From Burkholderiales bacterium (GTDB lineage: Bacteria > Pseudomonadota > Gammaproteobacteria > Burkholderiales > SG8-41): a DNA stretch of 50,875 bases. The stretch lies in NCBI GenBank assembly GCA_020854035.1, contig JADZGE010000075.1, positions 1-50,875 on the forward strand. The letters are read 5' to 3'. The translations under genes were made by a program, and so were the position numbers. Below the pieces are notes generated by a model. The model did no database searches. It was not told where the DNA came from and saw only the letters and a program-made list of their open reading frames with translations. Of this stretch, positions 7,889 to 16,894 are shown piece after piece; within the stretch, counting starts at the first letter, position 1, and each line of letters begins with the position of its first letter.

Positions 7889-8893
7889 TCACTTGATCGC
7901 CTGCGGATTGATCGGCGAGCCCACCGCCCCCGTGATCGGCAGCGGCGGACCGCAGAAGAAGAACTCGAAGACGCCGTCCTGCGCGCAGTCTTCGGCGAGG
8001 TCCTTGAGATAGAAGATCTCGCCCATCGTGATGCCGATCATCGGGATCACGATCCAGTGCCACGGCTGGAACGCGACCTCGCTCTCGTTCGGCCGCACTT
8101 CGCAACCCCAGGTATCGGTACAGATGGCCGCGATCTCTTTGCGGTGGAGCCACTCGCAGTTCTCGAAGCGCAGCCCGGGCGCATCCCCCCCGGCGTAGGT
8201 GCCCCAGTCGCCGCGCTCGAGGCAGTGCTCCATCTGGCCGGTGCGCACGATCACGAAATCGCCGCGCCGGATTTCCACGCCCTGCTTCTTCGCGCAGGCG
8301 TCGAGTTCGGCGTTGCTGATGCCGTAGCCGTCCTCGAGGTAGTCCCCGCCGAGAAAGCGCGGAATGTCGAGCAGGACCCCGCGCCCCACCATCCGGTCTC
8401 GCGTCCTGTGGATGGCGTTCTTCTTCGCTCCCGTCGAATCGACGAGCCGGGCGTCGTAGCCGTTCCACATCCTGTCGCCGTAGAAGATGTGGCCGAGCGC
8501 GTCCCACTGCGTCCCGCACTGAAGCGGCATCGACACCATGTCGTCGGCGTAACGGATCTTTCCCGCGTCCTGCGTGCCCGACACGGCGTCGGTGCCGGTC
8601 GCGAGCATCGTGTGAATCGGGTTGAAGCGCCCGCCCCAGCCGGTGCGCTGCGGGCCGTTCGAGTTGAAATCGAGCGCGAGCGCGAAGGTCCGTCCCTTCC
8701 TCACGAGCCGGGAAGCGTTGACGATATCCTCCGGCGTGACGTAGTTCAGTGTTCCGACCTGGTCCTCCGGGCCCCATTTTCCCCAGTTCTTCGTGCGCGC
8801 CGCCATCTCCTCCAGCGTCTTCAGGGTCACATCGCGCCTGAGATCGCTCTTCGGGATCATCTTCATGGGCTTCGTTGCGGTGTATGGCGGCAT
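7889..8893 (-). CDS. cyclase family protein (kynurenine formamidase/isatin hydrolase fold)
   Basis: This 334-residue protein belongs to the metal-dependent cyclase family (PF04199), whose members hydrolyse amides, lactones or isatin. The family motif HxGTHxDxPxH appears as QCGTQWDALGH: the first two histidines of the canonical motif are replaced, while Asp and the last His remain. This reading is seen in a divergent subgroup of the family. The ATG at 8893 has GGAGGAG 7 nt upstream; an upstream in-frame start is less likely. No signal peptide is present. It probably forms a unit with the YCII gene downstream. The substrate is unknown. Confidence 0.85.
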   Translation of the reverse strand: MPPYTATKPMKMIPKSDLRRDVTLKTLEEMAARTKNWGKWGPEDQVGTLNYVTPEDIVNASRLVRKGRTFALALDFNSNGPQRTGWGGRFNPIHTMLATGTDAVSGTQDAGKIRYADDMVSMPLQCGTQWDALGHIFYGDRMWNGYDARLVDSTGAKKNAIHRTRDRMVGRGVLLDIPRFLGGDYLEDGYGISNAELDACAKKQGVEIRRGDFVIVRTGQMEHCLERGDWGTYAGGDAPGLRFENCEWLHRKEIAAICTDTWGCEVRPNESEVAFQPWHWIVIPMIGITMGEIFYLKDLAEDCAQDGVFEFFFCGPPLPITGAVGSPINPQAIK

Positions 8894-8955
8894 GGTTCGC
8901 TCCTCCGGTGACATCGTGGTTCGCGACGAATGGCGGCGCTCGAAATGCCGCGGGG

Positions 8956-10539
8956 TCAGGTTTCGGGCAGGTGCAGCGTGAGGATCAGGAGGTCGGCGCG
9001 CTCGCGCATCGCCTCGGGCCAGCGCGGAAACGGCCCGCCCGCGCGCACGAGCGCGCGCACGCGCAGGTCGACCGCCTCGCTGCCCGAGCTGCGGGCGATG
9101 TCGGTGGCCCGCAGCGACCCGTCGCCCGCGAGCGTGAGCGAGATGATCGGTGCGCGTCCCGGCGCGACCCCGGCGCCGGCTAGCACGCGCGCGAGCTGCA
9201 GGCGGACGGAGCGGACGTATTGCGCCTGGGCAGGCTCCACGGGGCTGCCGCCGAGGAAAAGCATCCGCGGCCGGCGGGCGTACTCCGCGAGCTGGTGTTC
9301 CACGCGTGACTTAAGGCGCGAGAGCTCGGGATCGGCGTCGCGGCTCGGCGGTGTAATGCGGAGCGCGAATTGCACGCTCGAACCCGATTCCTTCTCGTAG
9401 CCGACCGCGAAGGGCAGCGGGCGCACGTCCGCGTGCCTGCGGTAGGCATCGGCAAGCGCGCTCTGCGAGCCGGGCGCGAAAAGGCGGTGCGCCTTCGTGA
9501 AGCGCCCGTAGAGCGTCACGTCGAAGAGCCCGGCGAAGTTCGCGTAGTCGATCCCGGTCTCGTCCTGCCATATGCTGGGGGCACGCGCCAGGATCGCATT
9601 GCGCATGACGGAGTAGTGCGGCCGCTGCAGGAGGTGCGACGCGGCCTTGAGCACGATGCGATTGGCGGCCATGGCCTCCAGGAAGGCCGCGCCGGCCCGA
9701 TCCCGCCTGAGATTCGCGTCCGAGAGATCGATCCGGAGGTAGTCGAGCAGCACCTCGCGCCCGCCCGCGGCGAGCCGCAAGCGGACCGAATCCCACGTGT
9801 GCTCGTCGGCGAGGCCGCCGGCAGGGAACTCCAGTCCCGCGCCGGCGGCATCCACCCGCACCGGCTCCACTGCGAGGACCTCGTAGCCGAGGCGCGCGGC
9901 GAACGCCATCAGGGGGCCGGTCACCCCGATCCGGGGCCCCGCCTGCGCCGCGTCGGCGTCGAGATCGTTGGTGCGGAAGTAGCCCGACCGCGTGAAGAGC
10001 GTCCAGTTGCGGCGGAACCGGGCGAGATAGGTCGCAAGCTCCTCCGGCGGCATGCGATCGAGGGCGGGCGGCGGGCCGGCGGGCTGGATGGCGACGAGAA
10101 CGTAGCGGTCCGCGTCCGGATAGAGCTGCTGCGCCGTGGGGAAGTCCGGGCCGGAGAACGGGTAGAACACGGTCGCGCCCGCGGCACTGCCCAACTCCCC
10201 GCGCGCCCATTCCTGGATCGGCAGTCCGAATCGTCGCGCGTAGTCGTTCCAGCGCTGCGTGCCGTCGCGCACGAACGGCCGGAACTGCGCGCGCGCCGCC
10301 TCCCCAAGGTCCGCCGGCAGCGCGGACATGCCGCCGAGTAGCCGCGCGGTCTCGTCCGGACTCAACGCGCGAGCGGCAGGCGGGGAGAGACCCGCCGCAA
10401 CGCTCAGGATCGTCGCCGCAAGCACCCGGCGCAACCGAAGCCGCGGCAACGTGCGCGCCCGCGGCCGGCCCGGAATCGCGTCCGCGCCGGATGCGATGGC
10501 CGTTCTCTCCCCGTCGGATGCGGTCTGCAACTGGATCAT
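8956..10539 (-). CDS. exported protein of unknown function with TonB-like C-terminal domain
   Basis: The protein (about 527 residues from the ATG at 10539) has a long basic N-terminus, then a hydrophobic stretch, RVLAATILSVAAGLSPPAARA, that looks like a signal peptide. The true start may therefore be a TTG or GTG nearer to it. The large middle part (VFYPFSGPDFPTA, YPDADRYVLVAIQPAG) matches a family without known function. The last about 80 residues look like a TonB C-terminal domain: a helix, then ISLTLAGDGSLRATDIARSS, and a PFPRWP-like turn before two strands. There is no proline-rich linker or TonB transmembrane anchor beyond the leader. It probably acts in the periplasm. Confidence 0.72.
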   Translation of the reverse strand: MIQLQTASDGERTAIASGADAIPGRPRARTLPRLRLRRVLAATILSVAAGLSPPAARALSPDETARLLGGMSALPADLGEAARAQFRPFVRDGTQRWNDYARRFGLPIQEWARGELGSAAGATVFYPFSGPDFPTAQQLYPDADRYVLVAIQPAGPPPALDRMPPEELATYLARFRRNWTLFTRSGYFRTNDLDADAAQAGPRIGVTGPLMAFAARLGYEVLAVEPVRVDAAGAGLEFPAGGLADEHTWDSVRLRLAAGGREVLLDYLRIDLSDANLRRDRAGAAFLEAMAANRIVLKAASHLLQRPHYSVMRNAILARAPSIWQDETGIDYANFAGLFDVTLYGRFTKAHRLFAPGSQSALADAYRRHADVRPLPFAVGYEKESGSSVQFALRITPPSRDADPELSRLKSRVEHQLAEYARRPRMLFLGGSPVEPAQAQYVRSVRLQLARVLAGAGVAPGRAPIISLTLAGDGSLRATDIARSSGSEAVDLRVRALVRAGGPFPRWPEAMRERADLLILTLHLPET

Positions 10540-10830
10540 GGTGCGCAGGTGAATGTGCGGAGCGGCGCGCGCGGCAGGTTCCAATGGTATTGGCTTTGCC
10601 GGCCGCGTGCCAGCGCCCCGCCGAAGGGCCGCTTGACGGGCTCCCGGCAAACATCAAAGATTGCGACTTTCACCGCCGCCGGAGAGTCGGGCGCGGAATC
10701 ACGGAAACCACGGGCGGTCCGCTCCCGGCCGCTCTCTCCCGGACGGATCGCCGCCGGGCGCGGGGGGGTTTCCCAGTGCTTCCGGGTATTTCCGTGGCCC
10801 GGCCGAATTGAGTTCAACGGAGGAACCGGG

Positions 10831-11979
10831 ATGGATCTCGCACCGAAGAGCGCCGAGCGCACGCTCGACGAAGTGAAGCAGGAAGTGCTCCGCCGTGCCG
10901 CGCGGAACCTGCATCCGTTCGAGTCCGTCCGCGCGGCGGACGTCGAGGGCATCGTCGGGGGGCTCACGAGCCTCGACCGCGACCACTGGGCGCAGCGCTG
11001 GTCGAACGTGGGTCGCGAACATGAAGCGCGCGCCGACGAACTCGCGAGGCGGAGCGCCGGCGGAAAGGAGATTGCCGACGCGTACCTGCTCGCCTTCAAC
11101 AATTTCAGTCTCGGGCGCTACCCGGCGGCGACGACGCCGGGCAAGAAGGAGGCCTACCGCCATTCGCTGCGCGCCTTCCGCAAGGCCGCGAAGTATTTCG
11201 ATCCGCCGCTGGAGGTCGTGGAGTACCCCTGTGACGAACTGAAGTTGACCGGCTACCTTCAGGTGCCGCGGGGCGTGACGAGGCCGCCGGTCGTCATGCA
11301 CTGGGGCGGCGTGGACCAGTGGAAGGAGAACCGCCAGCACGCGAGCGCTCTCCTGCACCGGCGCGGACTCGCGACGTTCACGATCGACATGCCCGGGGTC
11401 GGCGAGCACCCCCTGAGCTACCTCGATCCCCGCGCGGAGCGCAGCTTTTCCGCGGCGATCGACTGCCTGCGCGCGCGCGGGGACGTCGACGGCACGCGCC
11501 TCGGCGTGTGGGGCGGCAGCTTCGGCGGCTACTGGGCCGCGCGGCTCGCCTACACGGAGGCGGGGCGCATCAGGGGCGCCGTGTTCCACGGCGGCAACGT
11601 GCATTTCGGCTTCCAGCGCGAGTGGCTGGAAAAGGCATTGACGAAGACCGCCTCGACCTACCTGTTCGGGCCGGCGAGCCTCCTTGATGCGCGCAGCGCC
11701 GCGATGGGCGTCTCGACGCTGGAGGAAGTTCTCGCGGCCGCGCCGGGGCTCTCGCTCCTCGACATGGGAATTCTTGACCGGCCCTCGGCGCCGATCCTGT
11801 GCGTGAACGGCAAGCTCGACGACCAGGCGCCGGTCGCGGACATCTACCTCCTCATGGAGCACGGCAGCCCGAAGGAGGCGAAGGTCTACCCGCACGGCGG
11901 CCATATGGGGCGCACGCCGGGGCACGACCCCTCGGAGATCACCGAGACGATCTGCGCGTGGCTCAAGGCACGCATCTAG
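10831..11979 (+). CDS. alpha/beta hydrolase (esterase/FrsA-like)
   Basis: The 382-residue cytoplasmic protein has a helical N-terminal part (about 1-135) and an alpha/beta-hydrolase core. PVVMHWGGVDQWK supplies the oxyanion loop, GGSFGG carries the nucleophile at about Ser230, and GGHMGRTPGHD near the C-terminus fits the catalytic His. The ATG at 10831 is chosen because GGAGGA lies 6 nt before it, while the upstream open frame lacks such a site and has non-coding character. It leads a plus-strand run with an enolase-superfamily enzyme (81 bp later) and a small barrel protein, suggesting a joint catabolic route. The substrate is unknown. Confidence 0.86.
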   Translation: MDLAPKSAERTLDEVKQEVLRRAARNLHPFESVRAADVEGIVGGLTSLDRDHWAQRWSNVGREHEARADELARRSAGGKEIADAYLLAFNNFSLGRYPAATTPGKKEAYRHSLRAFRKAAKYFDPPLEVVEYPCDELKLTGYLQVPRGVTRPPVVMHWGGVDQWKENRQHASALLHRRGLATFTIDMPGVGEHPLSYLDPRAERSFSAAIDCLRARGDVDGTRLGVWGGSFGGYWAARLAYTEAGRIRGAVFHGGNVHFGFQREWLEKALTKTASTYLFGPASLLDARSAAMGVSTLEEVLAAAPGLSLLDMGILDRPSAPILCVNGKLDDQAPVADIYLLMEHGSPKEAKVYPHGGHMGRTPGHDPSEITETICAWLKARI

Positions 11980-12059
11980 GGACTGCCACCCTCCCCTTCG
12001 AGGGGAGGGCCGGGGCGGGGATGGGGTAATCACGAGCAGCCGAACACAGGCGACGAGTC

Positions 12060-13196
12060 ATGAAGATCACCGCACTGGAGGTCTACATCCTCCGCGCGCC
12101 CGACACCGGGCGTCCCCACTGGGTGAGCCACTTCGCCGGTCCGCGCGCGAACGAAATTCTCGTGCGCATGCGCACCGACGAGGGGCTGGAGGGCGTCGGC
12201 ATCGCCACGAGTTACACGCCGATCGAGGCGGCGGTCGCCGCATTCCGGAGCGGCATCGCGGACCTCGTGATCGGCGCCGATCCCCTCGCGCCCGAGCGGC
12301 TCTACCGGAAGCTCTTTGGCTTGACCTCGCAACGCGTGGCGAGCGAGAAAGGCTGGTCGCGCGAAGCGATCGTTCGCATCTCCGCCGCCGTGGATATCGC
12401 CTGCTGGGACGTCATCGGCAAGGCGGCGGGGCTGCCCCTTTACCGGCTCTTCGGCGGCTACCGGAACGAAGTGCCCTGCTACGTCACCTGCGCCTACTAC
12501 CGCGACGGCAAGGACAGGGCGGAACTGCGCGACGAAATCCAGATGCTGAAGGCGCAGGGTCACACCGGATTCAAGGGCAAGGTCGGCGGCGCGCCCCTCA
12601 AGGAGGACATCGAACGCATGGCGTTGATCCGCGAGATCATCGGCCCCGACAGGGACCTGATGATCGACGTCAACCGCGGCTGGGATCTCGCGACCGCGGT
12701 CGAAGGCGCGCGTCTTCTCGCGCCGCTCGCGCCCCGCTGGCTGGAGGAGCCGGTGCGCTGGGCGGACGACCGGCGGGAACTGAAGCTCCTCGCACGGCGG
12801 ACGACGATCCCGCTCTCCGCGGGAGAAAGCGAAATGACGAGCTACGGCTGCCGGGCGTTGCTGGAGGAGCAGGCGATCCGGATCCTGCAGTTCGACTGCA
12901 CGATGATGGGCGGCTATACCGAGGGGAGAAAGCTCGCCGCGCTGTGCGAACTGAACCACGTCGAGGTCGCGCCCCACCACGACTGTTTCATCCACGCCCA
13001 CATCGTCGCGGCAAGCCCCGCGGGCTGCATCGTCGAATCGTTCACCGATCCCGAGCGCGACCCCCTTCAGGCGGAGCTCTTCGAGGACCCGCCGAGGATC
13101 GCCAACGGGATACTCACGCTCAAGGAAGCGCCGGGGCTGGGATTGAAGCTCTCGGAGGCCGCGGTGAAGAAGTTCGGGGAGCGGGTCGCGACGTAA
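12060..13196 (+). CDS. enolase-superfamily enzyme, muconate-lactonizing/mandelate racemase type
   Basis: The 378-residue protein is a mandelate racemase/muconate lactonizing enzyme homologue. These enzymes abstract a proton next to a carboxylate using Mg2+. Seen are the N-terminal capping domain and, in the barrel, a Lys-x-Lys pair (K172 and K174 in FKGKVGG), metal ligands D203 (DVNRGWD), E229/E230 (WLEEPVRW) and E256 (SAGESEM), and a His-rich AxxHHD loop near the end. K-x-K plus the loop is typical of MLE-like or acid-sugar dehydratase groups; the exact reaction cannot be assigned. It lies 81 bp after the hydrolase and 87 bp before a small barrel protein. Confidence 0.88.
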   Translation: MKITALEVYILRAPDTGRPHWVSHFAGPRANEILVRMRTDEGLEGVGIATSYTPIEAAVAAFRSGIADLVIGADPLAPERLYRKLFGLTSQRVASEKGWSREAIVRISAAVDIACWDVIGKAAGLPLYRLFGGYRNEVPCYVTCAYYRDGKDRAELRDEIQMLKAQGHTGFKGKVGGAPLKEDIERMALIREIIGPDRDLMIDVNRGWDLATAVEGARLLAPLAPRWLEEPVRWADDRRELKLLARRTTIPLSAGESEMTSYGCRALLEEQAIRILQFDCTMMGGYTEGRKLAALCELNHVEVAPHHDCFIHAHIVAASPAGCIVESFTDPERDPLQAELFEDPPRIANGILTLKEAPGLGLKLSEAAVKKFGERVAT

Positions 13197-13283
13197 GGCG
13201 ACGCGCACGATTTCCCGCATGGCGGAGAACGGCGTGCGTCCCGTTTTCCATGCCCGTCGATCATTCAGCGGAGGATCCGCGCA

Positions 13284-13637
13284 ATGCCCATCTCCGGAAA
13301 CTGGATTTTCACCGCCGCCATGGATGTCGACCCGGACAAGGAGGCGCTCTTCAACGAGGTCTACGATACGGAACACGTCCCGCACCTGCGAACGGTGCCG
13401 GGCGTCGTCGCGGTGACGCGCGCGAAACTCGACACGCTGCGCGTAACGATGGGCGGGGAGACGCGGAGCGTCGATCCGGCCGGCAAGCCGCGCTACGCCT
13501 GCATCGTCGAGATCGCGAACCCCGGGGTCCTCACGAGCGCCGCGTGGGCAAGCGCCGTCGACGCGGGACGCTGGCCCGCGGAGGTGCGGCCGTACACCCG
13601 CAATCGCCAGCACACGTTGCACAAGGTGCTGAAGTAA
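13284..13637 (+). CDS. small dimeric alpha/beta-barrel protein, unknown function
   Basis: A 117-residue protein that opens WIFTAAMDVDPDKEALFNEV and continues YDTEHVPHLRTVPGV, the strand-helix-strand pattern of stress-responsive or EthD-like dimeric alpha/beta barrels. Proteins of this kind often sit beside degradation enzymes and may isomerise, sequester or cyclise pathway products, but no activity is assigned. A GGAGGATCC sequence lies about 10 nt before the ATG and likely serves as ribosome binding site. It is the third gene of the hydrolase-enolase run. Its last bases face the truncated nucleotidyltransferase on the opposite strand. Confidence 0.75.
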   Translation: MPISGNWIFTAAMDVDPDKEALFNEVYDTEHVPHLRTVPGVVAVTRAKLDTLRVTMGGETRSVDPAGKPRYACIVEIANPGVLTSAAWASAVDAGRWPAEVRPYTRNRQHTLHKVLK

Positions 13638-13942
13638 CCCGGCCGGGTTCGCGCCTTCGCTCGATCCACCAGCAACTCGTCGGCGACGCGGATGTTCTCC
13701 ACGATGCCGTCGGGCCCGGGTACGAACCATTCGGGTTTCAGCTCGGCGGACGACGGCAGGAAGGCGAGCGCTCGTATGGCTCTCTCGCCGTTCTCACGCG
13801 TAGCCTCGAGCAGGACATCCACGTCCTCGGTGGCACGCAGGTAACCGTTCAGCCGGACCGCCTGTCCGCCCACGAGCACGTAACCGACGCCTTCGTCCCG
13901 AAACCGGGCAAGCAGCACGAGCAGCGGGTCCGGCGCGCTCAT
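13493..13942 (-). pseudogene. truncated nucleotidyltransferase-like gene
   Basis: From the ATG at 13942 the first 93 residues match small nucleotidyltransferase-fold proteins: YVLVGGQAVRLNGYLRATED followed by VDVLLEA carries the GG and D-x-D features, and the later NIRVADELLVD is also typical of the family. In relatives this segment continues into a hydrophobic strand and a C-terminal 'resolve-by-type' region. Here, after about position 13664, the frame becomes an Arg-rich sequence unlike the family and runs antisense through the end of the barrel-protein gene to a stop at 13493. The 3' part therefore seems deleted. A functional short protein is unlikely but not excluded. It lies downstream of lon on the same strand. 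Confidence 0.6.
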
Positions 13943-14007
13943 GCTCCGTTCAAGCGGCGTGCGATCGCGGCCTGGCGAGCGGCATCCAGACGGTTGCAAA
14001 ACTCCTG

Positions 14008-16440
14008 TCAGGCCGCTGCGTGGGCGGGTTCCGGCGAAAGTGCCACGGCGAGAGCGTCGTCCACCCGTTCCAGCCACACGAACCGGAGCTTCTCCCGCGC
14101 GTCGGCCGGGATTTCCTCGAACTCGCGCCGGTTCCGTGCGGGCAGCATGACGGTGGTGATGCCCGCCCGCAGCGCCGCCAGCACCTTCTCCTTCACGCCC
14201 CCGATGGGCAGCACGAGGCCGCGCAGGCTGATCTCCCCGGTCATCGCGACCTCGCTCCGGACCGCACGCCCGGTGAGGAGCGAAGCGAGCGCGAGGAACA
14301 TCGCCACTCCCGCGCTCGGGCCGTCCTTGGGTGTGGCGCCCGCCGGCACGTGAACGTGAATGTCCGATTTCTCCAGCACGGCCGCGTCGATCCCGAGCGG
14401 GTCTGCCCGTGACTTGATGAGCGAGAGCGCCGCCTGCGCGCTTTCCTTCATCACGTCGCCGAGCTGCCCGGTCAGGATCAGCTTGCCGCCGCCGGGCATG
14501 CGCGTCGCCTCGATGAAGAGGATGTCGCCCCCCACCGGCGTCCACGCGAGCCCGGTCGCGACACCCGGCTCGGCCGCCCGCATCGCGACTTCCGCCTCGA
14601 ATCTCCGCGGCCCGAGGATCTCCGCGACCTGCGCGGCGGGAATCCCCATCTGCCCGGCCATGCCCTCCGCTATCCGCATGGCGACATGACGGAAGACGGT
14701 GCCGATCTCGCGCTCGAGGTTGCGCACCCCGGCTTCACGGGTGTAGTCGCCGATGATCACCCGCAGCGCGTCGTCCCCGATCTCGCACTGCCCCGGTTCG
14801 AGGCCGTTCGCCTCGAGCTGGCGCGCGACGAGGTAGCGGCGCGCGATCTGGAGCTTCTCTTCCTCGGTGTAACCGGGAAGCTGGATCACCTCCATGCGGT
14901 CGCGCAGCGGCCCCGGGATCGTGTCGAGCACGTTCGCCGTGCACACGAACATGACGCGCGAGAGATCGTAGGGCACCCCGAGGTAGTTGTCCCGGAAGGT
15001 CGAGTTCTGCTCCGGGTCGAGCACCTCCAGCAACGCCGAGGCCGGGTCGCCGTGGAAGCCGCCCGCGCCGAGCTTGTCCACTTCGTCGAGCATCATCACG
15101 CAGTTTCGCGTGCCGGCCTTGCGCAGGCCCTGGATGATGTTGCCCGGCAGCGAGCCGATGTAGGTACGGCGGTGGCCGCGGATCTCGGCCTCGTCGTGCA
15201 CGCCGCCCAGGCTCACGCGCGAGAACTCGCGCCCCGTCGCCCTTGCGATGCTCTGGCCGAGCGAGGTCTTGCCCACGCCGGGCGGGCCGACGAAGCAGAG
15301 GATCGGGCTCTTGCCGGAAGGGTTCAACTTCCTCACCGCGAGGTACTCGAGGATGCGCCTCTTGACCTTCTCGAGCCCGTAGTGGTCGGCGTCGAGCACG
15401 CTTCGCGCGGCCGCGATGTCGATCGGCGCCGGGTCCGGGTTGCGCCACGGCAGCTCGGTGAGCCAGTCGAGGTAGGTCCGCACCATCGAGTGCTCGCCCG
15501 CGCCCTCGGGCATGCGCTGGAGGCGCTTCAGCTCCTTCCGCGCCTGCTTCTCGACCTCCCCGGGCATGCCCGCTTCCGAGATCGCCTTCTCGATCTCGGC
15601 GAGTTCCGCGGCGTTCTCCTCGCCTTCGCCCAGCTCCTTCTGGATCGAGCGCAGTTGCTCTCGGAGCAGGTGCTCGCGGTTTCGCTGGTCGATCGATTCG
15701 CGGGTGCGTTCGCTGATCTCCTGCGTAAGCCGCAGGACCTCGGCGCGCCGCGCAAGGTGCGCGAGCAGCTTCTCGATGCGCTCGCCGAGATCGAACGTCT
15801 CCAGCATGGCCTGCTTCTCGTCGATGGCGGCGTCCATGAGTCCGGCCACGAGATCCGCGAGCCGGGCGGGAGCGGTGATGCTCTCCAGCCCGGCGACCAT
15901 CTCCTCGGGCACCTGCGGCAGCATCCTCAGGATCTCGACCGCCCGCTGCTTCAGGGCGAGCGCGTGCGCCTCGATTTCCGGGCCGCGGGCGGCCTGCTCC
16001 GCGATGCGCTGCACGCGCGCGACGGGAAACTCCCAGCCCTCGAGGAACTGGACCACGCGGAAGCGTTCCTCGCCCTGGGTGACGATGTGGTGCGCGCCGT
16101 CCGGCGCGCTCACGTAGCGCAGGATGGTGCCGGTGGTACCGACCCAGTGGAGGTCGTCCGGGCCCGGGTGGTCGATCTCCCTGCGGCGCTGGAGCAGCAC
16201 GCCGACGGGCTGCTGCGACCGGAGCGCATGCTGGGCGGCGACGCGCGAGCGCTCCCGGCCGATCGTGATCGGAAGGACGACGCCGGGAAAGAGCACGAGA
16301 TTCCTCACCGGCAGGATGATCACCGCGTCCTCCGGCAGGGCGCGCGGCTTGTGCTCCGCTCGCGCGGACTGCGCACGAACGGATTCCACGCGTGCTCCGT
16401 CTTCGGCCCGGGCCGGAATGACCGTAGTGTCCCTGCTCAT
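14008..16440 (-). CDS. lon: ATP-dependent protease Lon
   Basis: Lon is a soluble hexameric AAA+ serine protease that degrades misfolded and regulatory proteins. The 810-residue product has all parts: the LON substrate-binding domain (about 38-240), a coiled region, the AAA+ module with Walker A GPPGVGKTS (385-393) and Walker B VMMLDEVDK (448-456), and the protease domain with PKDGPSAG (Ser709) and GGVKEK (Lys752) as catalytic dyad. GGAGG lies 7 nt before the ATG. The small heat-shock gene ends 13 bp upstream, so both are probably one heat-induced transcript driven from the sigma-32 promoter at 16895-16923. Confidence 0.97.
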   Translation of the reverse strand: MSRDTTVIPARAEDGARVESVRAQSARAEHKPRALPEDAVIILPVRNLVLFPGVVLPITIGRERSRVAAQHALRSQQPVGVLLQRRREIDHPGPDDLHWVGTTGTILRYVSAPDGAHHIVTQGEERFRVVQFLEGWEFPVARVQRIAEQAARGPEIEAHALALKQRAVEILRMLPQVPEEMVAGLESITAPARLADLVAGLMDAAIDEKQAMLETFDLGERIEKLLAHLARRAEVLRLTQEISERTRESIDQRNREHLLREQLRSIQKELGEGEENAAELAEIEKAISEAGMPGEVEKQARKELKRLQRMPEGAGEHSMVRTYLDWLTELPWRNPDPAPIDIAAARSVLDADHYGLEKVKRRILEYLAVRKLNPSGKSPILCFVGPPGVGKTSLGQSIARATGREFSRVSLGGVHDEAEIRGHRRTYIGSLPGNIIQGLRKAGTRNCVMMLDEVDKLGAGGFHGDPASALLEVLDPEQNSTFRDNYLGVPYDLSRVMFVCTANVLDTIPGPLRDRMEVIQLPGYTEEEKLQIARRYLVARQLEANGLEPGQCEIGDDALRVIIGDYTREAGVRNLEREIGTVFRHVAMRIAEGMAGQMGIPAAQVAEILGPRRFEAEVAMRAAEPGVATGLAWTPVGGDILFIEATRMPGGGKLILTGQLGDVMKESAQAALSLIKSRADPLGIDAAVLEKSDIHVHVPAGATPKDGPSAGVAMFLALASLLTGRAVRSEVAMTGEISLRGLVLPIGGVKEKVLAALRAGITTVMLPARNRREFEEIPADAREKLRFVWLERVDDALAVALSPEPAHAAA

Positions 16441-16453
16441 CTGCGTGCCTCCA

Positions 16454-16855
16454 CTATCGCTTGCGCAGGATCACGACGAGGCAGCCGTCCACCCACCTCG
16501 TGCCCGCCGCCGTGAGCGCAGCCGCCGGTAGCGGAACGCGCCGCTCGAAGCGTCCGTGCGGAATCTCCAGGCGGCGTATGTCGCGCGCCCGGTCGTCGAA
16601 CGGCACCCGGCGCTCGGCGCGGATCAGCAGCGCGCCGCGCTCGAGAGCGACTTCGGCCGCGCCGTGCGCGACGCCCGGCAGCGCAACGACGACCGCGATC
16701 TCGCGCTCGTCCTCGAACACGTCCACGGGAGGCTCCCACGCGGGAGGCGCCCCCAGCCGGTCGAACCGGAAGAACTGCCGATGCAGCCGGTCGGCCTGCT
16801 CGAGCATGCGGCAGGCTTCGGCCCACATCCGTGCTGTCGAATCGCGTGTCGTCAT
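16454..16855 (-). CDS. Hsp20/alpha-crystallin small heat-shock protein
   Basis: A 133-residue small heat-shock protein, an ATP-independent holdase that keeps unfolding proteins soluble. The N-terminal arm (1-42) leads into an alpha-crystallin domain: WEPPVDVFEDEREIAVVVAL PGV, then GALLIRAERR, FERRVPLPAA and the closing strand VDGCLVVILRKR. The usual C-terminal I-x-I extension is short or missing, which may limit oligomer size. It is 13 bp upstream of lon on the same strand. A sigma-32-type promoter lies 40 nt before the ATG, linking chaperone and protease in one stress operon. Confidence 0.88.
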   Translation of the reverse strand: MTTRDSTARMWAEACRMLEQADRLHRQFFRFDRLGAPPAWEPPVDVFEDEREIAVVVALPGVAHGAAEVALERGALLIRAERRVPFDDRARDIRRLEIPHGRFERRVPLPAAALTAAGTRWVDGCLVVILRKR

Positions 16856-16894
16856 CGGGTCGTCCGCGAGCGCTCCGGCGAAGCTCTCCCGGCG

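Noticed and set aside
10581..10593. CCAAT-GGT-ATTGG as an operator for the divergent genes at 10539/10831
   Set aside because: Only 5 bp per arm, distant from any recognisable promoter; could be chance.
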